Assembly (NCBI GenBank): GCA_025358485.1
Contig: JANYJJ010000147.1
Coordinates: 1-33,950, forward strand
Reading direction: 5' to 3'
DNA from: Burkholderiales bacterium
GTDB taxonomy: Bacteria > Pseudomonadota > Gammaproteobacteria > Burkholderiales > Burkholderiaceae_C
DNA length: 33,950 nucleotides
Both the position numbers and the translations under genes were made by a program. Of the stretch, positions 14,762 through 23,204 are shown piece by piece (the first letter of the stretch is position 1; every line of letters begins with the position of its first letter). The notes under the pieces were generated by a model. The model searched no databases, was not told the origin of the DNA, and saw only the letters and a program-made list of their open reading frames with translations.

Positions 14762-16363
14762 ATGCCCAGCGCCCACCTCGACACCTTTGCGCAGCAGCAC
14801 TTGCCGCCCGCAGAAGATCAGCCCGACTTTTTGTTCACGTTGCCGACGCTGCAATTTCCTGAGCAGTTGAATTGCGCGTCTGAGCTGCTTGATCGCCACG
14901 TCGCAGAGGAGCGCGGCGACCGCCTGTGCATTCAAGCGCACGGCCTGCGCTGGACCTATGCTGACCTTTTGTCCCAAGCCAACCGCATCGCCAATGTGTT
15001 GGTGACCGACATGGGTTTGGTGCCCGGCAACCGCGTGCTGCTGCGCGCGCCCAACAACCCGATGATGGCCGCGTGTTGGTTTGCAGTCATCAAGGCCGGT
15101 GGCATCGCGGTGGCGACCATGCCCATGCTGCGCGCCAAAGAGTTGGTGCCCGTCATCAGCAAGGCCGAGGTGACACACGCGTTGTGCGACGCCAGCTTAG
15201 CGGCTGAGCTGAACGAGGCGCGCCCGCTGTGCCCGAACTTGAAGCACCTTATGTTGTTCAACAACGGCGAGCTGGAGGCCGCCATGGCACAGCGGCCTGA
15301 CAGCTTCAACAATGTCAACACCGCCGCCACCGACACCTGCCTCATCGCATTCACCTCCGGCACCACCGGCGTGCCCAAAGGCACCATGCACTTCCACCGC
15401 GACGTGATGGCCGCTTGCGCCTGCTGGCCTGCGCATGTGCTGAAGCCCACCGAAGACGATGTGTTTGTCGGCAGCCCACCGCTGGCGTTCACGTTTGGAC
15501 TGGGCGGGCTGTTGCTGTTTCCGATGAGTGTGGGCGCGTCAACGGTGCTGATAGCGAAAGCATCGCCCGAGCACTTGGTCGCAGCAATCGAACAATTTGG
15601 CGCCACGGTTTTATTCACCGCGCCCACGTCTTACCGCGTCATGGCGGCGCATGGTGAAACGCAGCGCCGCAGCACGTTGCGGCGCTGCGTGTCGGCTGGC
15701 GAAGCGCTGCCCGCAGCCACACGCAGTTTGTGGAAGCAGGCCACTGGCATCGAGTTGATCGACGGCATCGGCGCGACTGAGCTGCTGCACATCTTCATCT
15801 CGGCCGATGAAGCCAACGCACGTCCTGGTGCCACCGGCAAAGTGGTGCCTGGGTATGAAGCCAAGGTGGTCGATGACGCTGGCCACACGGTGCCCACGGG
15901 CACGGTGGGCAAGTTGGCGGTGCGCGGCCCCACGGGTTGCCGCTATTTGGCAGACGACCGCCAACGCAGCTACGTCAAAGACGGCTGGAACCTGACTGGC
16001 GACGCTTACCTCATGGATGCCGATGGCTACTTTTTTTATCAATCGCGCACCGACGACATGATCATTTCCAGCGGCTACAACATCGCCGCGCCCGAGGTGG
16101 AAGCCGCGCTGTTGTTGCACGCCGACGTGTTGGAGTGCGCCGTGATCGGCGTGCCCGATGAAGAGCGCGGCCAAATCGTCAAAGCCTTCGTGGTGTTGCA
16201 GCCGGGTGCCAGCGCAGACGCAAGAAAAATCAAGGCCTTGCAAGACTTTGTGAAGCAAACAGTGGCCCCCTACAAATACCCCCGCGCCATTGAATTCAGG
16301 TCAGAGTTGCCCAAGACCGAAACCGGCAAATTGCAGCGCTTCAAATTGAAAGTGCCGTCTTGA
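14762..16363 (+). CDS. Benzoate-CoA ligase family protein, probable 2-aminobenzoate-CoA ligase
   Basis: This 533-residue AMP-forming aryl-CoA ligase converts an aromatic acid, ATP and CoA to aryl-CoA. The P-loop reads AFTSGTTGVPKGTMHFHRD near residue 200, followed by SPPLAFTFGLGG (acid-binding region), GIGATELLHIF, TGDAYLMDADGYFFYQSRTDDMI split by the hinge, SSGYNIAAPEVE, and the catalytic lysine in PKTETGKLQRFKLK. The FTFGLGG and ELLHIF segments are typical of the benzoate/2-aminobenzoate ligase branch. Together with the aminobenzoyl-CoA monooxygenase this supports anthranilate as substrate, so free anthranilate can also enter the pathway. Its stop overlaps the TTG start of the next gene. 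Confidence 0.9.
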   Translation: MPSAHLDTFAQQHLPPAEDQPDFLFTLPTLQFPEQLNCASELLDRHVAEERGDRLCIQAHGLRWTYADLLSQANRIANVLVTDMGLVPGNRVLLRAPNNPMMAACWFAVIKAGGIAVATMPMLRAKELVPVISKAEVTHALCDASLAAELNEARPLCPNLKHLMLFNNGELEAAMAQRPDSFNNVNTAATDTCLIAFTSGTTGVPKGTMHFHRDVMAACACWPAHVLKPTEDDVFVGSPPLAFTFGLGGLLLFPMSVGASTVLIAKASPEHLVAAIEQFGATVLFTAPTSYRVMAAHGETQRRSTLRRCVSAGEALPAATRSLWKQATGIELIDGIGATELLHIFISADEANARPGATGKVVPGYEAKVVDDAGHTVPTGTVGKLAVRGPTGCRYLADDRQRSYVKDGWNLTGDAYLMDADGYFFYQSRTDDMIISSGYNIAAPEVEAALLLHADVLECAVIGVPDEERGQIVKAFVVLQPGASADARKIKALQDFVKQTVAPYKYPRAIEFRSELPKTETGKLQRFKLKVPS

Positions 16364-16800
16364 ACACCGCCGTTCAGGCCGCGCAGGTGCACCGCTTTGA
16401 GCGCCCGTTGACCATCCGTTTTTCTCACTGCGACCCGGCAGGCATCGTGTTTTTTCCGCAGTACTTGGTGATGGTGAACAACCTGGTGGAAGAGTGGGTG
16501 AGTGACGGCTTGGGCGTGCCGTATGCACACATGATTTCAACCCGCCGCGTTGGCATGCCCACCGTCAGCCTGGCCTGCAAGTTCACAGCGGTCAGCCGCA
16601 TGGGTGACGAGGTGACCATGGGTTTGAGCATCGCCCGCATAGGCCGCAGTTCATTGCACTTGGCGCTGGGTTGCCGCGTTGGATCGCAAGCGCGGTTTGT
16701 GATTGAGCAAGTGCTGGTCTTCACCGATTTGCAAACCCACCGACCGATTGAGATACCTGACGACATGCGCAGCGCGATGCTGGCGTTTCAGGCGACCTGA
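16360..16800 (+). CDS. 4-hydroxybenzoyl-CoA thioesterase-like (hotdog fold) protein
   Basis: The 146-residue hotdog-fold thioesterase shows the 4HBT motif FSHCDPAGIVFFPQYL (residues 21-36), whose aspartate (Asp25) is the catalytic residue of the family. It hydrolyses aryl- or acyl-CoA esters, and in CoA-dependent aromatic pathways such enzymes release trapped CoA. The apparent start is a TTG overlapping the ligase stop (TTGA). The first ATG in frame comes too late to keep the motif, and a GTG at 16387 is the only other option. The weak start and overlap suggest low, coupled translation. Confidence 0.85.
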   Translation: MNTAVQAAQVHRFERPLTIRFSHCDPAGIVFFPQYLVMVNNLVEEWVSDGLGVPYAHMISTRRVGMPTVSLACKFTAVSRMGDEVTMGLSIARIGRSSLHLALGCRVGSQARFVIEQVLVFTDLQTHRPIEIPDDMRSAMLAFQAT

Positions 16801-16821
16801 GACACAGAAAACAAAAAAGAC

Positions 16822-16847
16822 CCGTTCGGGCTGAGGTGTCGAAGTCC
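16822..16847 (+). repeat. Dispersed hairpin repeat, copy 7
   Basis: It reads CCGTTCG, arm GGGCT, core GAGGTGTCGA, arm AGTCC. The arms pair with one G-T wobble, and the core has one change (A to G). It lies between the thioesterase and the RidA-like gene. Confidence 0.85.
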
Positions 16848-16884
16848 CACGCCAAACGCCAACACCCATCGAAAGCACCAACCC

Positions 16885-17277
16885 ATGCAAGTTCTCCTAC
16901 CCCCAGGCTGGCCGCGCCCACGCGGCTACTCCAACGGCGTGGCCGCTACCGGCCGCATGGTGTTTGTGGCCGGCATGATTGGCTGGGACGAGCACGGCGT
17001 GTTTGCCGGCAACACCCTCGGCAGTCAAGCCCGCAAAGCCTTGCAAAACATCGTCGACGTGTTGAAGGTGGCCGGTGCCCAGCCCGAGCACATCGTGCGC
17101 ATGACTTGGTACGTCACCGACAAACGCGCCTATGTGGCCGCCTACCCAGAAATCGGCGTCGCATTCCGCGAGCTGATCGGCAGTTTCAACATGGCCATGA
17201 CGGCGGTCGAGGTATCGGCTTTGGTGGAAGACCAAGCGCTGGTCGAGATTGAAGTCACAGCCGTCATTCCGGAATAG
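16885..17277 (+). CDS. RidA/YjgF-family protein lacking the deaminase arginine
   Basis: The 130-residue protein has the full Rid fold: [20 protein letters not shown], then [22 protein letters not shown], and a C-terminal [11 protein letters not shown]. RidA proper hydrolyses enamine/imine intermediates with an arginine at position 105. Here that residue is Met105 ([10 protein letters not shown]), so it belongs to an Arg-less Rid subgroup. The position in the operon is meaningful: ring reduction of 2-aminobenzoyl-CoA yields an enamine, and something must remove the amino group. A tailored imine hydrolase is a reasonable guess but unproven. The start is the first ATG, 85 bp after the thioesterase and just beyond a hairpin repeat. 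Confidence 0.88.
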   Translation: MQVLLPPGWPRPRGYSNGVAATGRMVFVAGMIGWDEHGVFAGNTLGSQARKALQNIVDVLKVAGAQPEHIVRMTWYVTDKRAYVAAYPEIGVAFRELIGSFNMAMTAVEVSALVEDQALVEIEVTAVIPE

Positions 17278-17387
17278 AAAAACGCGCGCTGCGGCACATG
17301 ACTCCACGCAACCCCACGCAACCCCACACGCCGCGCAGACCCAGCATTGCGCTAACCTTTGAGACGCTTCAATTTTTGAGCCATTCC

Positions 17388-18581
17388 ATGACCACCACCA
17401 AAAAACCCAAAGCCTCCTTCCACTGGGACGACCCATTGCTGCTGGACCAGCAACTCACCGACGACGAACGCGCCGTTCGCGACGCGGCCCGCGCTTACTG
17501 CCAAGACCGCCTGCTGCCACGCGTGTTGATGGCCTTCCGCGACCAAACCACCGACCCGTCCATCTTTCGTGAAATGGGCGAGTTGGGCCTGCTCGGCTCA
17601 ACACTGCCCGAGCAATACGGCGGCGCTGGTTTGAACTACGTTTGCTACGGCCTGGTGGCGCGCGAAGTCGAGCGGGTTGACTCCGGCTACCGCTCGATGA
17701 TGAGCGTTCAGTCGTCACTCGTCATGCTGCCCATTTGTGAGTTTGGCAACGAGGCCACGCGGCAAAAATACCTGCCTGGCTTGGCCGCAGGCAAGCTCAT
17801 CGGTTGCTTTGGTTTGACCGAGCCCGACCACGGCTCCGACCCCGGAAGCATGGTGACTCGGGCCAAAAAAGTGGCCGGTGGCTACAGCCTCAGCGGCTCA
17901 AAAATGTGGATCAGCAACAGCCCCATCGCCGACGTGTTTGTGGTGTGGGCCAAAGACGACGAAGGGAAAATTCGCGGCTTCGTTTTAGAAAAAGGCTGGA
18001 AGGGGTTGAGCGCCCCGGCCGTGCACGGCAAGGTCGGTTTGCGCGCCAGCATCACCGGTGAAATCGTGATGGACGGCGTGTTCTGCCCCGAAGAAAACGC
18101 CTTCCCCGAAGTGCGCGGTTTGAAAGGCCCGTTCACTTGCTTGGACAGCGCGCGCTACGGCATTGCCTGGGGCACGATGGGCGCGGCCGAAGACTGCTTT
18201 GCGCGCTCGCGCCGATACGTGCTCGACCGCAAACAGTTTGGCCGACCGTTGGCTGCCAACCAACTGATCCAGAAAAAACTGGCCGACATGCAGACCGAAA
18301 TCACCCTCGGTCTGCAGGGCTGCCTGCGCTTGGGCCGCATGAAAGACGAAGGCAGCGCCAGCGTCGAGATCACCAGCATCATGAAGCGCAACAGTTGCGG
18401 CAAAGCGCTGGACATCGCCCGCCTGGCGCGCGACATGATGGGCGGCAACGGCATCAGCGACGAGTACGGCGTGGCCCGCCATTTGGTGAATCTGGAAGTG
18501 GTCAACACCTACGAAGGCACGCACGATGTGCACGCCTTGATACTGGGTCGCGCCATCACCGGGATTGCGGCGTTTTCATAA
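17388..18581 (+). CDS. gcdH: Glutaryl-CoA dehydrogenase
   Basis: The 397-residue acyl-CoA dehydrogenase family member oxidises and decarboxylates glutaryl-CoA to crotonyl-CoA. It carries the branch-typical segments [14 protein letters not shown] at the N-terminus, [33 protein letters not shown] and the C-terminal [16 protein letters not shown] with the catalytic glutamate. I place the start at MTTTKKPK because the preceding 30 codons are Pro/Thr-rich and non-conserved. GAG lies eight bases upstream of the chosen ATG. As last gene of the operon it connects ring-opening products to central metabolism, in line with glutaryl-CoA being the end product of CoA-dependent ring degradation. Confidence 0.93.
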   Translation: MTTTKKPKASFHWDDPLLLDQQLTDDERAVRDAARAYCQDRLLPRVLMAFRDQTTDPSIFREMGELGLLGSTLPEQYGGAGLNYVCYGLVAREVERVDSGYRSMMSVQSSLVMLPICEFGNEATRQKYLPGLAAGKLIGCFGLTEPDHGSDPGSMVTRAKKVAGGYSLSGSKMWISNSPIADVFVVWAKDDEGKIRGFVLEKGWKGLSAPAVHGKVGLRASITGEIVMDGVFCPEENAFPEVRGLKGPFTCLDSARYGIAWGTMGAAEDCFARSRRYVLDRKQFGRPLAANQLIQKKLADMQTEITLGLQGCLRLGRMKDEGSASVEITSIMKRNSCGKALDIARLARDMMGGNGISDEYGVARHLVNLEVVNTYEGTHDVHALILGRAITGIAAFS

Positions 18582-18659
18582 ATCGACAATGCGGGGCACC
18601 ACAGAGAGTGCGCTGCCAGAAGTTTTCTAGCAATTGCGGTACAACTTTTTTTGTTGACG
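18582..18659. other. Convergent intergenic gap with weak hairpin/T-run
   Basis: This short gap lies between two converging genes. CAAC-TTTTTTT-GTTG at 18641-18655 pairs only four bases around a T-run, so a bidirectional terminator is possible but weak. Confidence 0.3.
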
Positions 18660-21600
18660 TTACTCAGCTCCGCCCGGCGACGAGCGTTGGTTTGATCCGA
18701 AACCTCCGGACCTTGGAGGTGTTTCATAAGTGGTGTACCAATGGATGAAAGCGCGCAAATTCGCCTGCTTTTCCGAGCTCAGCGGCTGTCCCATCGGATG
18801 GTCTTTTACAAGCTGGTAAACATGCGCGTCGGCCTCTCTGCGAGTGGCACCTAGGGGTTTCAAGCTCTGCACAAACTGAATGATTGGGCCTATGTCGCCA
18901 GATGTGACGGGATAGTTGTTCAGCGCATTCAGCACAGAACCGGCCATAGGAACGTTCGCTTGCCTGCCGCCCAGCAGAGTGCCTTTTACTTCAGGTAAAA
19001 CACGGCCACCGGTGGCACGAATATTTGTCACGTCACTCGATATCACTTCAATCAAGGGCGAACCCTCTTTGTGCGACATGAATGTGAACGGTTCGGCAGA
19101 CACGGGCTCGGTTGACAACGATGAAACCGGCGTTTGACGCTCCAACGAACTTGAGTGCCGGATCGGCGACGGACCAGACGCTTGAGACGCTACTGGCTCA
19201 ACGCGTTCCATCCGAATCCCGGCCCTTACCGAAAGCCCGAAGAGTGCCGGGCTGCCCCAACTCAATACGCCAGATGTGTAGCTCGCCCACTTCGAATCAT
19301 TGTCACGTTTGGCCTCTGGCACCAATTGGTCATGAATACTGGACCAGCCGCCCGGCAATCGGTGCGAGCCTTCGCGAGCAAGGGTGTTTGGCAGTGAAAA
19401 ATTGATCTGGCGAACCTGACGGTAACCGTCACTCCCTGCGTCGTGCCACATTTGCATGGACAACGGACTGTTCAGCGCACTGTTGATGGACCGAAGAAGA
19501 CTTGTATTAACTTCGCCCGACAATGGCACTTTGATTTCTTTGGATTGACCTATATTCAGACCGAGTCCGAGTACTTTTGGAAAGTACGGAATGCTGAACG
19601 GTGAAACTGACGTGCGTTTTCCGACGGTGATTTCGAGCGGCTTGGCCATGACAGTATTGCCTTCCGCATTGAGCTGAGTATTCAAACTGTATTGACGACC
19701 CATCCGAGCATTTGGGTCGTAAAGCACAGCCCCTGACGAAATAGCAGCTTGTAAATTACCAATTTCAATGTAACTGCCTAAATTAGCGCCTAAATCTTTA
19801 GCCCCCACCGTAGATGGCGGAGGGACTATCTTTACTGCCCATCCCACTGATTTTGGCAGCTTGTTGTTCAGCCTCTCCGCAACGAACTGCCCGAAATCTT
19901 CAGAGTTTCGAATATTTGCTGTATTTGAGACCGCATCTCGCATTATTTCGGCAATTACGTTAGCGTAATTTGGTTTGGCTTCCGTCGAAGTGGGTTCAGC
20001 TTTACTGGTCTGCGTTTTCGGTTTTTGATACCAAATATCAACAGTACTTTTATGATCCAGAAAATTGAGGGCGAAATTCATACCGCCGCGGGTGAACCCA
20101 GCACGCTCTAGCGCTTTGACCGCCGGGAGTTCAACATCAGGCCTGACCGGCATTTCCGCCGTGATGTTTTTGGGTGCCAATGGGTCGTTGACCGACAACT
20201 TTCCATTCGGGCCGATGCGGATGATTTGACCAGTGCGTGGATCGGTGGCCTGTTGACTCACCAGCGCTCCGCCTTGTTTGGCGAAGTTCACATCCAGGCC
20301 CGGCAAGACGGGCCCAGGCACGGCTTGCTTGCCGAACACAACCTCACCCATCGGCAAATTCCATTTCGACACATCGAGCGCAGCACCCGACATCGACCGT
20401 GTGCCTGAGGCCCCTGCGCTCGGTGGCAAATTCAACTTCGACACGTCAAACGCCGGATTGATCGCTGGCTTTTTACCAAGCACCACCTCGCCCATGGGCA
20501 AATTCCACTTCGACACGTCCAGCGGCTGATCAGGCCGAATGAGCGACGCTGTGGGTGTGCCAGCGGCGCGCATGGCATCGATGGCCTTGTTTTGTCGCTG
20601 AACTTCTGCGGGTGAATTGGACTTGTCAAGTCGCGCTTGAAATTGCGGATGACTCATGTCCTTTTGAATCTGCGCTTCGATTTGTTCCATGCTGGTTTTG
20701 CTTGCCTGCACCGATGCATCAGCGTTCTTGCCCGCTTTGGATTCGGCGACGGCAGAGCGAACGTTCTTGGCCAGCGGTTTGATTGACGCCGCAGTGCTGT
20801 TCGAAGTGCCCACGGGCCTTAATTTCACCGTCTGGCCTGTTGACGTGCGCCCTGTCAGCGTTGACGTTTGCGTCACACGCGGTTGAGCCGTTGGCACATC
20901 GCTTCCTGCGCCGCGCTGTCCATGCGGCACACGCTGCACCACGTTGTTCAACGTGCCGCCAGCGCTTTGCGTCAGCACGCCTGCCATGTCTTCTGTGCTC
21001 AGGCCTGCGCCTTTGCCCGCCATGAAGTTTTCCAGCGACTTTTGTGCGCCGTTGCTGGCCACGTCCATGCCGTATTGCAGCGCCCCGTCTGCGACCTTGT
21101 GCGGCAGTTGGAACTTCACCCCTGTGAACGCCGCCCCCATGCCAAACGCTGCGTTAACCGGTGCCTGCTTGATGGTGTCTTTGATGTTTCTACGCACCAA
21201 CTGCCCTTGTTCTTTGGGCGTCAGCGAGCCGTCGCCAAGGATGGTCAGTGTTTTGTAGCCGGTGGTGGCTGCTGTTTGAGCGACGGTGGTTTTGAAGTTG
21301 GACAACGCGGCCGCTTTGGCCATTGAGGTCAGAGTGACTTTCGCGCCTGTTTGTTTGGCAGCTGTCAGCAACGCGGTTTGTGCCGCCCTGGCGCTGAGCA
21401 TGCCCGTGCCCGCAAAAGCGCCGCTGATGGCATCGGCACCGCTGCCGGCTGCGCCACGGGCCCAATCGGCGTTGTCGACTTTTTCGCCTTTGATCATCCG
21501 CGCGGTCACGCCACCCACGGAATTGCTGACATCAAACTGATGGCTGAAGCGCGCGCTGCCTTGGTCAAGTTTGGTGGCCGCGTCGTACGCACTGCCTGCC

Positions 21601-22460
21601 ACCGTGGCCGCCGCAATACCGCCCACAGGTCCAGCGACGATGGTGCCGCCTATGGCCGCCCCTGCCACGGTGACCACACGGCCGGCACCTTGCACGCCTT
21701 TGCCGATTTCGGCGTTGTTGGCTTGTGCGCCGGTGACGCGGATTCGCTCGCGCTCAAAGCCGGCGAGGATGGTGCTGGATGCCCTGGTGGCCTGAGCTTC
21801 AGTGATCTTGCCGCTTTTTAACTGCGCCTTCACGTCGGCAATCGCTTTGGCGGACTTGCCGTTGTTTTTGAACATGTCATCGCCGTAGCCTTCGTTGAAG
21901 GCTTTGCGCGACCAGTCCATGGACTTTTGAAGGTTGGATTTGCCGGTGGCTTCTTTGTCGTAAGACCTAGAGAAATCGTTGACGCGCTTTTCCGCGGCTG
22001 CAAGGCTGGGGGCTGCGGGGCCGTAGACCTCTTTGGATGCTGCAGTTTTTGGTTTCGCGTTGCTTGGCGCAACCGCTGGCCTTTGGCGTGGATCTTTGCT
22101 AGGCGCTGTCTTTTGTTGATCTGATGCGCGCACGGTGCTCGGTTTGAGGTCGCCTGAGCGCACGGGGGTTCTGGCTGCGGTGTTGACTTTGTTGATGACC
22201 GGTGGGCGCCCAGCGTTGTTCGCACTGATTGAGTTTCTACCCGCCTCTTTCTTCGGAGCAGGCGGGAATGGCGCAGTTTTTGGCGCAGTTTTTACTGGAG
22301 TTTTTGGCGGAGTGGGGCGGGGCGGGGGAGCTGAAGCCCGGGGCTGCGCTGCCGCTTTCTTGCCGCCCATCATGTCGTTCCATGCTTTGCCGATTTGATC
22401 CAGCAAGTTGGGCTGATGCTTGGGAGCAGTGGACTTGCCGTTGACAGGGGATGTTGACAT
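18660..22460 (-). CDS. Large protein of unknown function, candidate secreted/effector-type protein
   Basis: I do not recognise this 1266-residue protein. The start at MSTSPVNGKS is set by GGAG seven bases upstream. Residues 1-38 match the neighbour at 22566 without gaps (24 identities, core LLDQIGKAWN). A Pro/Ala/Lys-rich linker follows (about 40-160), then an alanine/glycine-rich region with hydrophobic runs such as AGAAIGGTIVAGPVGGIAAA (about residues 270-290) that could insert in membranes. Around 640-710 there are repeated DVSKWNLPMGEVV and DVSKLNLP units. The C-terminal ~550 residues are encoded by DNA visibly richer in A/T than the rest of the window and show no catalytic motif I can name. 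There is no N-terminal Sec signal. The mosaic layout recalls multidomain toxins or injected effectors, but no secretion genes are nearby. Confidence 0.6.
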   Translation of the reverse strand: MSTSPVNGKSTAPKHQPNLLDQIGKAWNDMMGGKKAAAQPRASAPPPRPTPPKTPVKTAPKTAPFPPAPKKEAGRNSISANNAGRPPVINKVNTAARTPVRSGDLKPSTVRASDQQKTAPSKDPRQRPAVAPSNAKPKTAASKEVYGPAAPSLAAAEKRVNDFSRSYDKEATGKSNLQKSMDWSRKAFNEGYGDDMFKNNGKSAKAIADVKAQLKSGKITEAQATRASSTILAGFERERIRVTGAQANNAEIGKGVQGAGRVVTVAGAAIGGTIVAGPVGGIAAATVAGSAYDAATKLDQGSARFSHQFDVSNSVGGVTARMIKGEKVDNADWARGAAGSGADAISGAFAGTGMLSARAAQTALLTAAKQTGAKVTLTSMAKAAALSNFKTTVAQTAATTGYKTLTILGDGSLTPKEQGQLVRRNIKDTIKQAPVNAAFGMGAAFTGVKFQLPHKVADGALQYGMDVASNGAQKSLENFMAGKGAGLSTEDMAGVLTQSAGGTLNNVVQRVPHGQRGAGSDVPTAQPRVTQTSTLTGRTSTGQTVKLRPVGTSNSTAASIKPLAKNVRSAVAESKAGKNADASVQASKTSMEQIEAQIQKDMSHPQFQARLDKSNSPAEVQRQNKAIDAMRAAGTPTASLIRPDQPLDVSKWNLPMGEVVLGKKPAINPAFDVSKLNLPPSAGASGTRSMSGAALDVSKWNLPMGEVVFGKQAVPGPVLPGLDVNFAKQGGALVSQQATDPRTGQIIRIGPNGKLSVNDPLAPKNITAEMPVRPDVELPAVKALERAGFTRGGMNFALNFLDHKSTVDIWYQKPKTQTSKAEPTSTEAKPNYANVIAEIMRDAVSNTANIRNSEDFGQFVAERLNNKLPKSVGWAVKIVPPPSTVGAKDLGANLGSYIEIGNLQAAISSGAVLYDPNARMGRQYSLNTQLNAEGNTVMAKPLEITVGKRTSVSPFSIPYFPKVLGLGLNIGQSKEIKVPLSGEVNTSLLRSINSALNSPLSMQMWHDAGSDGYRQVRQINFSLPNTLAREGSHRLPGGWSSIHDQLVPEAKRDNDSKWASYTSGVLSWGSPALFGLSVRAGIRMERVEPVASQASGPSPIRHSSSLERQTPVSSLSTEPVSAEPFTFMSHKEGSPLIEVISSDVTNIRATGGRVLPEVKGTLLGGRQANVPMAGSVLNALNNYPVTSGDIGPIIQFVQSLKPLGATRREADAHVYQLVKDHPMGQPLSSEKQANLRAFIHWYTTYETPPRSGGFGSNQRSSPGGAE
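20320..20523 (-). repeat. Internal DVSKxNLP repeats in the large unknown protein
   Basis: Two copies of DVSKWNLPMGEVVxGK and one shorter DVSKLNLP copy lie within about 200 bp. The DNA is also repeated (CCCATSGGCAAATTCCA on the plus strand occurs twice), so the duplication is recent. It sits between the hydrophobic region and the A/T-richer C-terminal part. Confidence 0.85.
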
Positions 22461-22479
22461 CGCCGTTCTCCATGTTGGG

Positions 22480-22509
22480 GTCAGCCGCGCGCACCAGCGA
22501 ACGGCTGAC
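22480..22509 (-). other. Intercistronic inverted repeat between the two paired unknown genes
   Basis: GTCAGCCG (22480-22487) and CGGCTGAC (22502-22509) are perfect 8-base arms around a 14-base loop. It lies 20 bases before the large gene's start and could attenuate, protect or separate the two messages. No T-run follows. Confidence 0.5.
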
Positions 22510-22565
22510 AAATGGGGGTGAAAGCGCCGTTCGGCCTCAGGCAGACCGACGGCCTCTGTGTCTGC

Positions 22566-23204
22566 TCAAGCGAATTCGCCTGCGCCGCTGAGCTTGCCCG
22601 CGTCGATTTCGCCCAGCTTGGTTTGGGTGCTTCCGTTGATGAGGTCGCTTGTATCTCTGAAGAATTTGGAAGTGCGGCGGATGGCACCGTACAGGCCTTT
22701 GACGGCGTCGGCGGCCATGCTCACGCCTTCGCCCAGTTGTGCCACGCCGATGATGCGGCTGTGGGCAAGCTTGGAGGCGAAGGCTTCGGCTTTGCGGATG
22801 TTGAGCTGTACGTCGTTGGACAAACCTTCCAACTCGTTGGGATTGCCTTGTTTGAATTCGGTCTTTTGCGGCTGGCACAGGGACAGCTCTTGGGCTTGCT
22901 GCCTTTGCAGCGCGGTGCCTTCGCGGCGCACGCGGTCTGTGTAGGCTTGACGCGCAGGATCGGTTTTATCAGCGGTTTTGGTGAGGGTTTTGCCGGCAGG
23001 CTGGTTCGCGGGCTTGTTCGTGAGTTTGGGCTTGTTGGCTGTCAGGCGCGCTTTGGGGCGCGCTGTGGGGCGCGCTGTGAGGCGCGCGGCGCTAGCAGCT
23101 TTTTTACCTATGGTGAGTTCGTTCCAAGCTTTGCCAATTTGATCCAGCAGCTTGGGCTGCGATTTGGCGGCGGGTGGCTTGCCGCGAACGAAACCGGTGC
23201 ACAT
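22566..23204 (-). CDS. 212-aa unknown protein sharing the N-terminal module of its neighbour
   Basis: I do not recognise this protein. The start MCTGFVRGK is chosen because it aligns without gaps to the start of the 18660 protein and has the same CATGGAG-N7-ATG leader. Residues 19-28 are LLDQIGKAWN, followed by GKKAA, then a low-complexity Ala/Arg/Lys/Pro linker (about 38-85). The rest, residues 85-212, is predicted to be largely helical and charged (for example RQAYTDRVRREGTALQRQQAQ, then AEAFASKLAHSRIIGVAQLG). No signal peptide or enzyme motif is visible. A shared N-terminus followed by different bodies is what one expects of a common export, chaperone-binding or docking module. It lies 105 bp upstream of the large gene and is probably co-transcribed with it. 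Confidence 0.65.
   Translation of the reverse strand: MCTGFVRGKPPAAKSQPKLLDQIGKAWNELTIGKKAASAARLTARPTARPKARLTANKPKLTNKPANQPAGKTLTKTADKTDPARQAYTDRVRREGTALQRQQAQELSLCQPQKTEFKQGNPNELEGLSNDVQLNIRKAEAFASKLAHSRIIGVAQLGEGVSMAADAVKGLYGAIRRTSKFFRDTSDLINGSTQTKLGEIDAGKLSGAGEFA

Noticed and set aside
22526-22553. CCGTTCGG...CCGACGG segment resembling the dispersed hairpin repeat
   Set aside because: Only the first eight bases agree; the GAGGTATCGA core is absent, so I do not count it as a copy.
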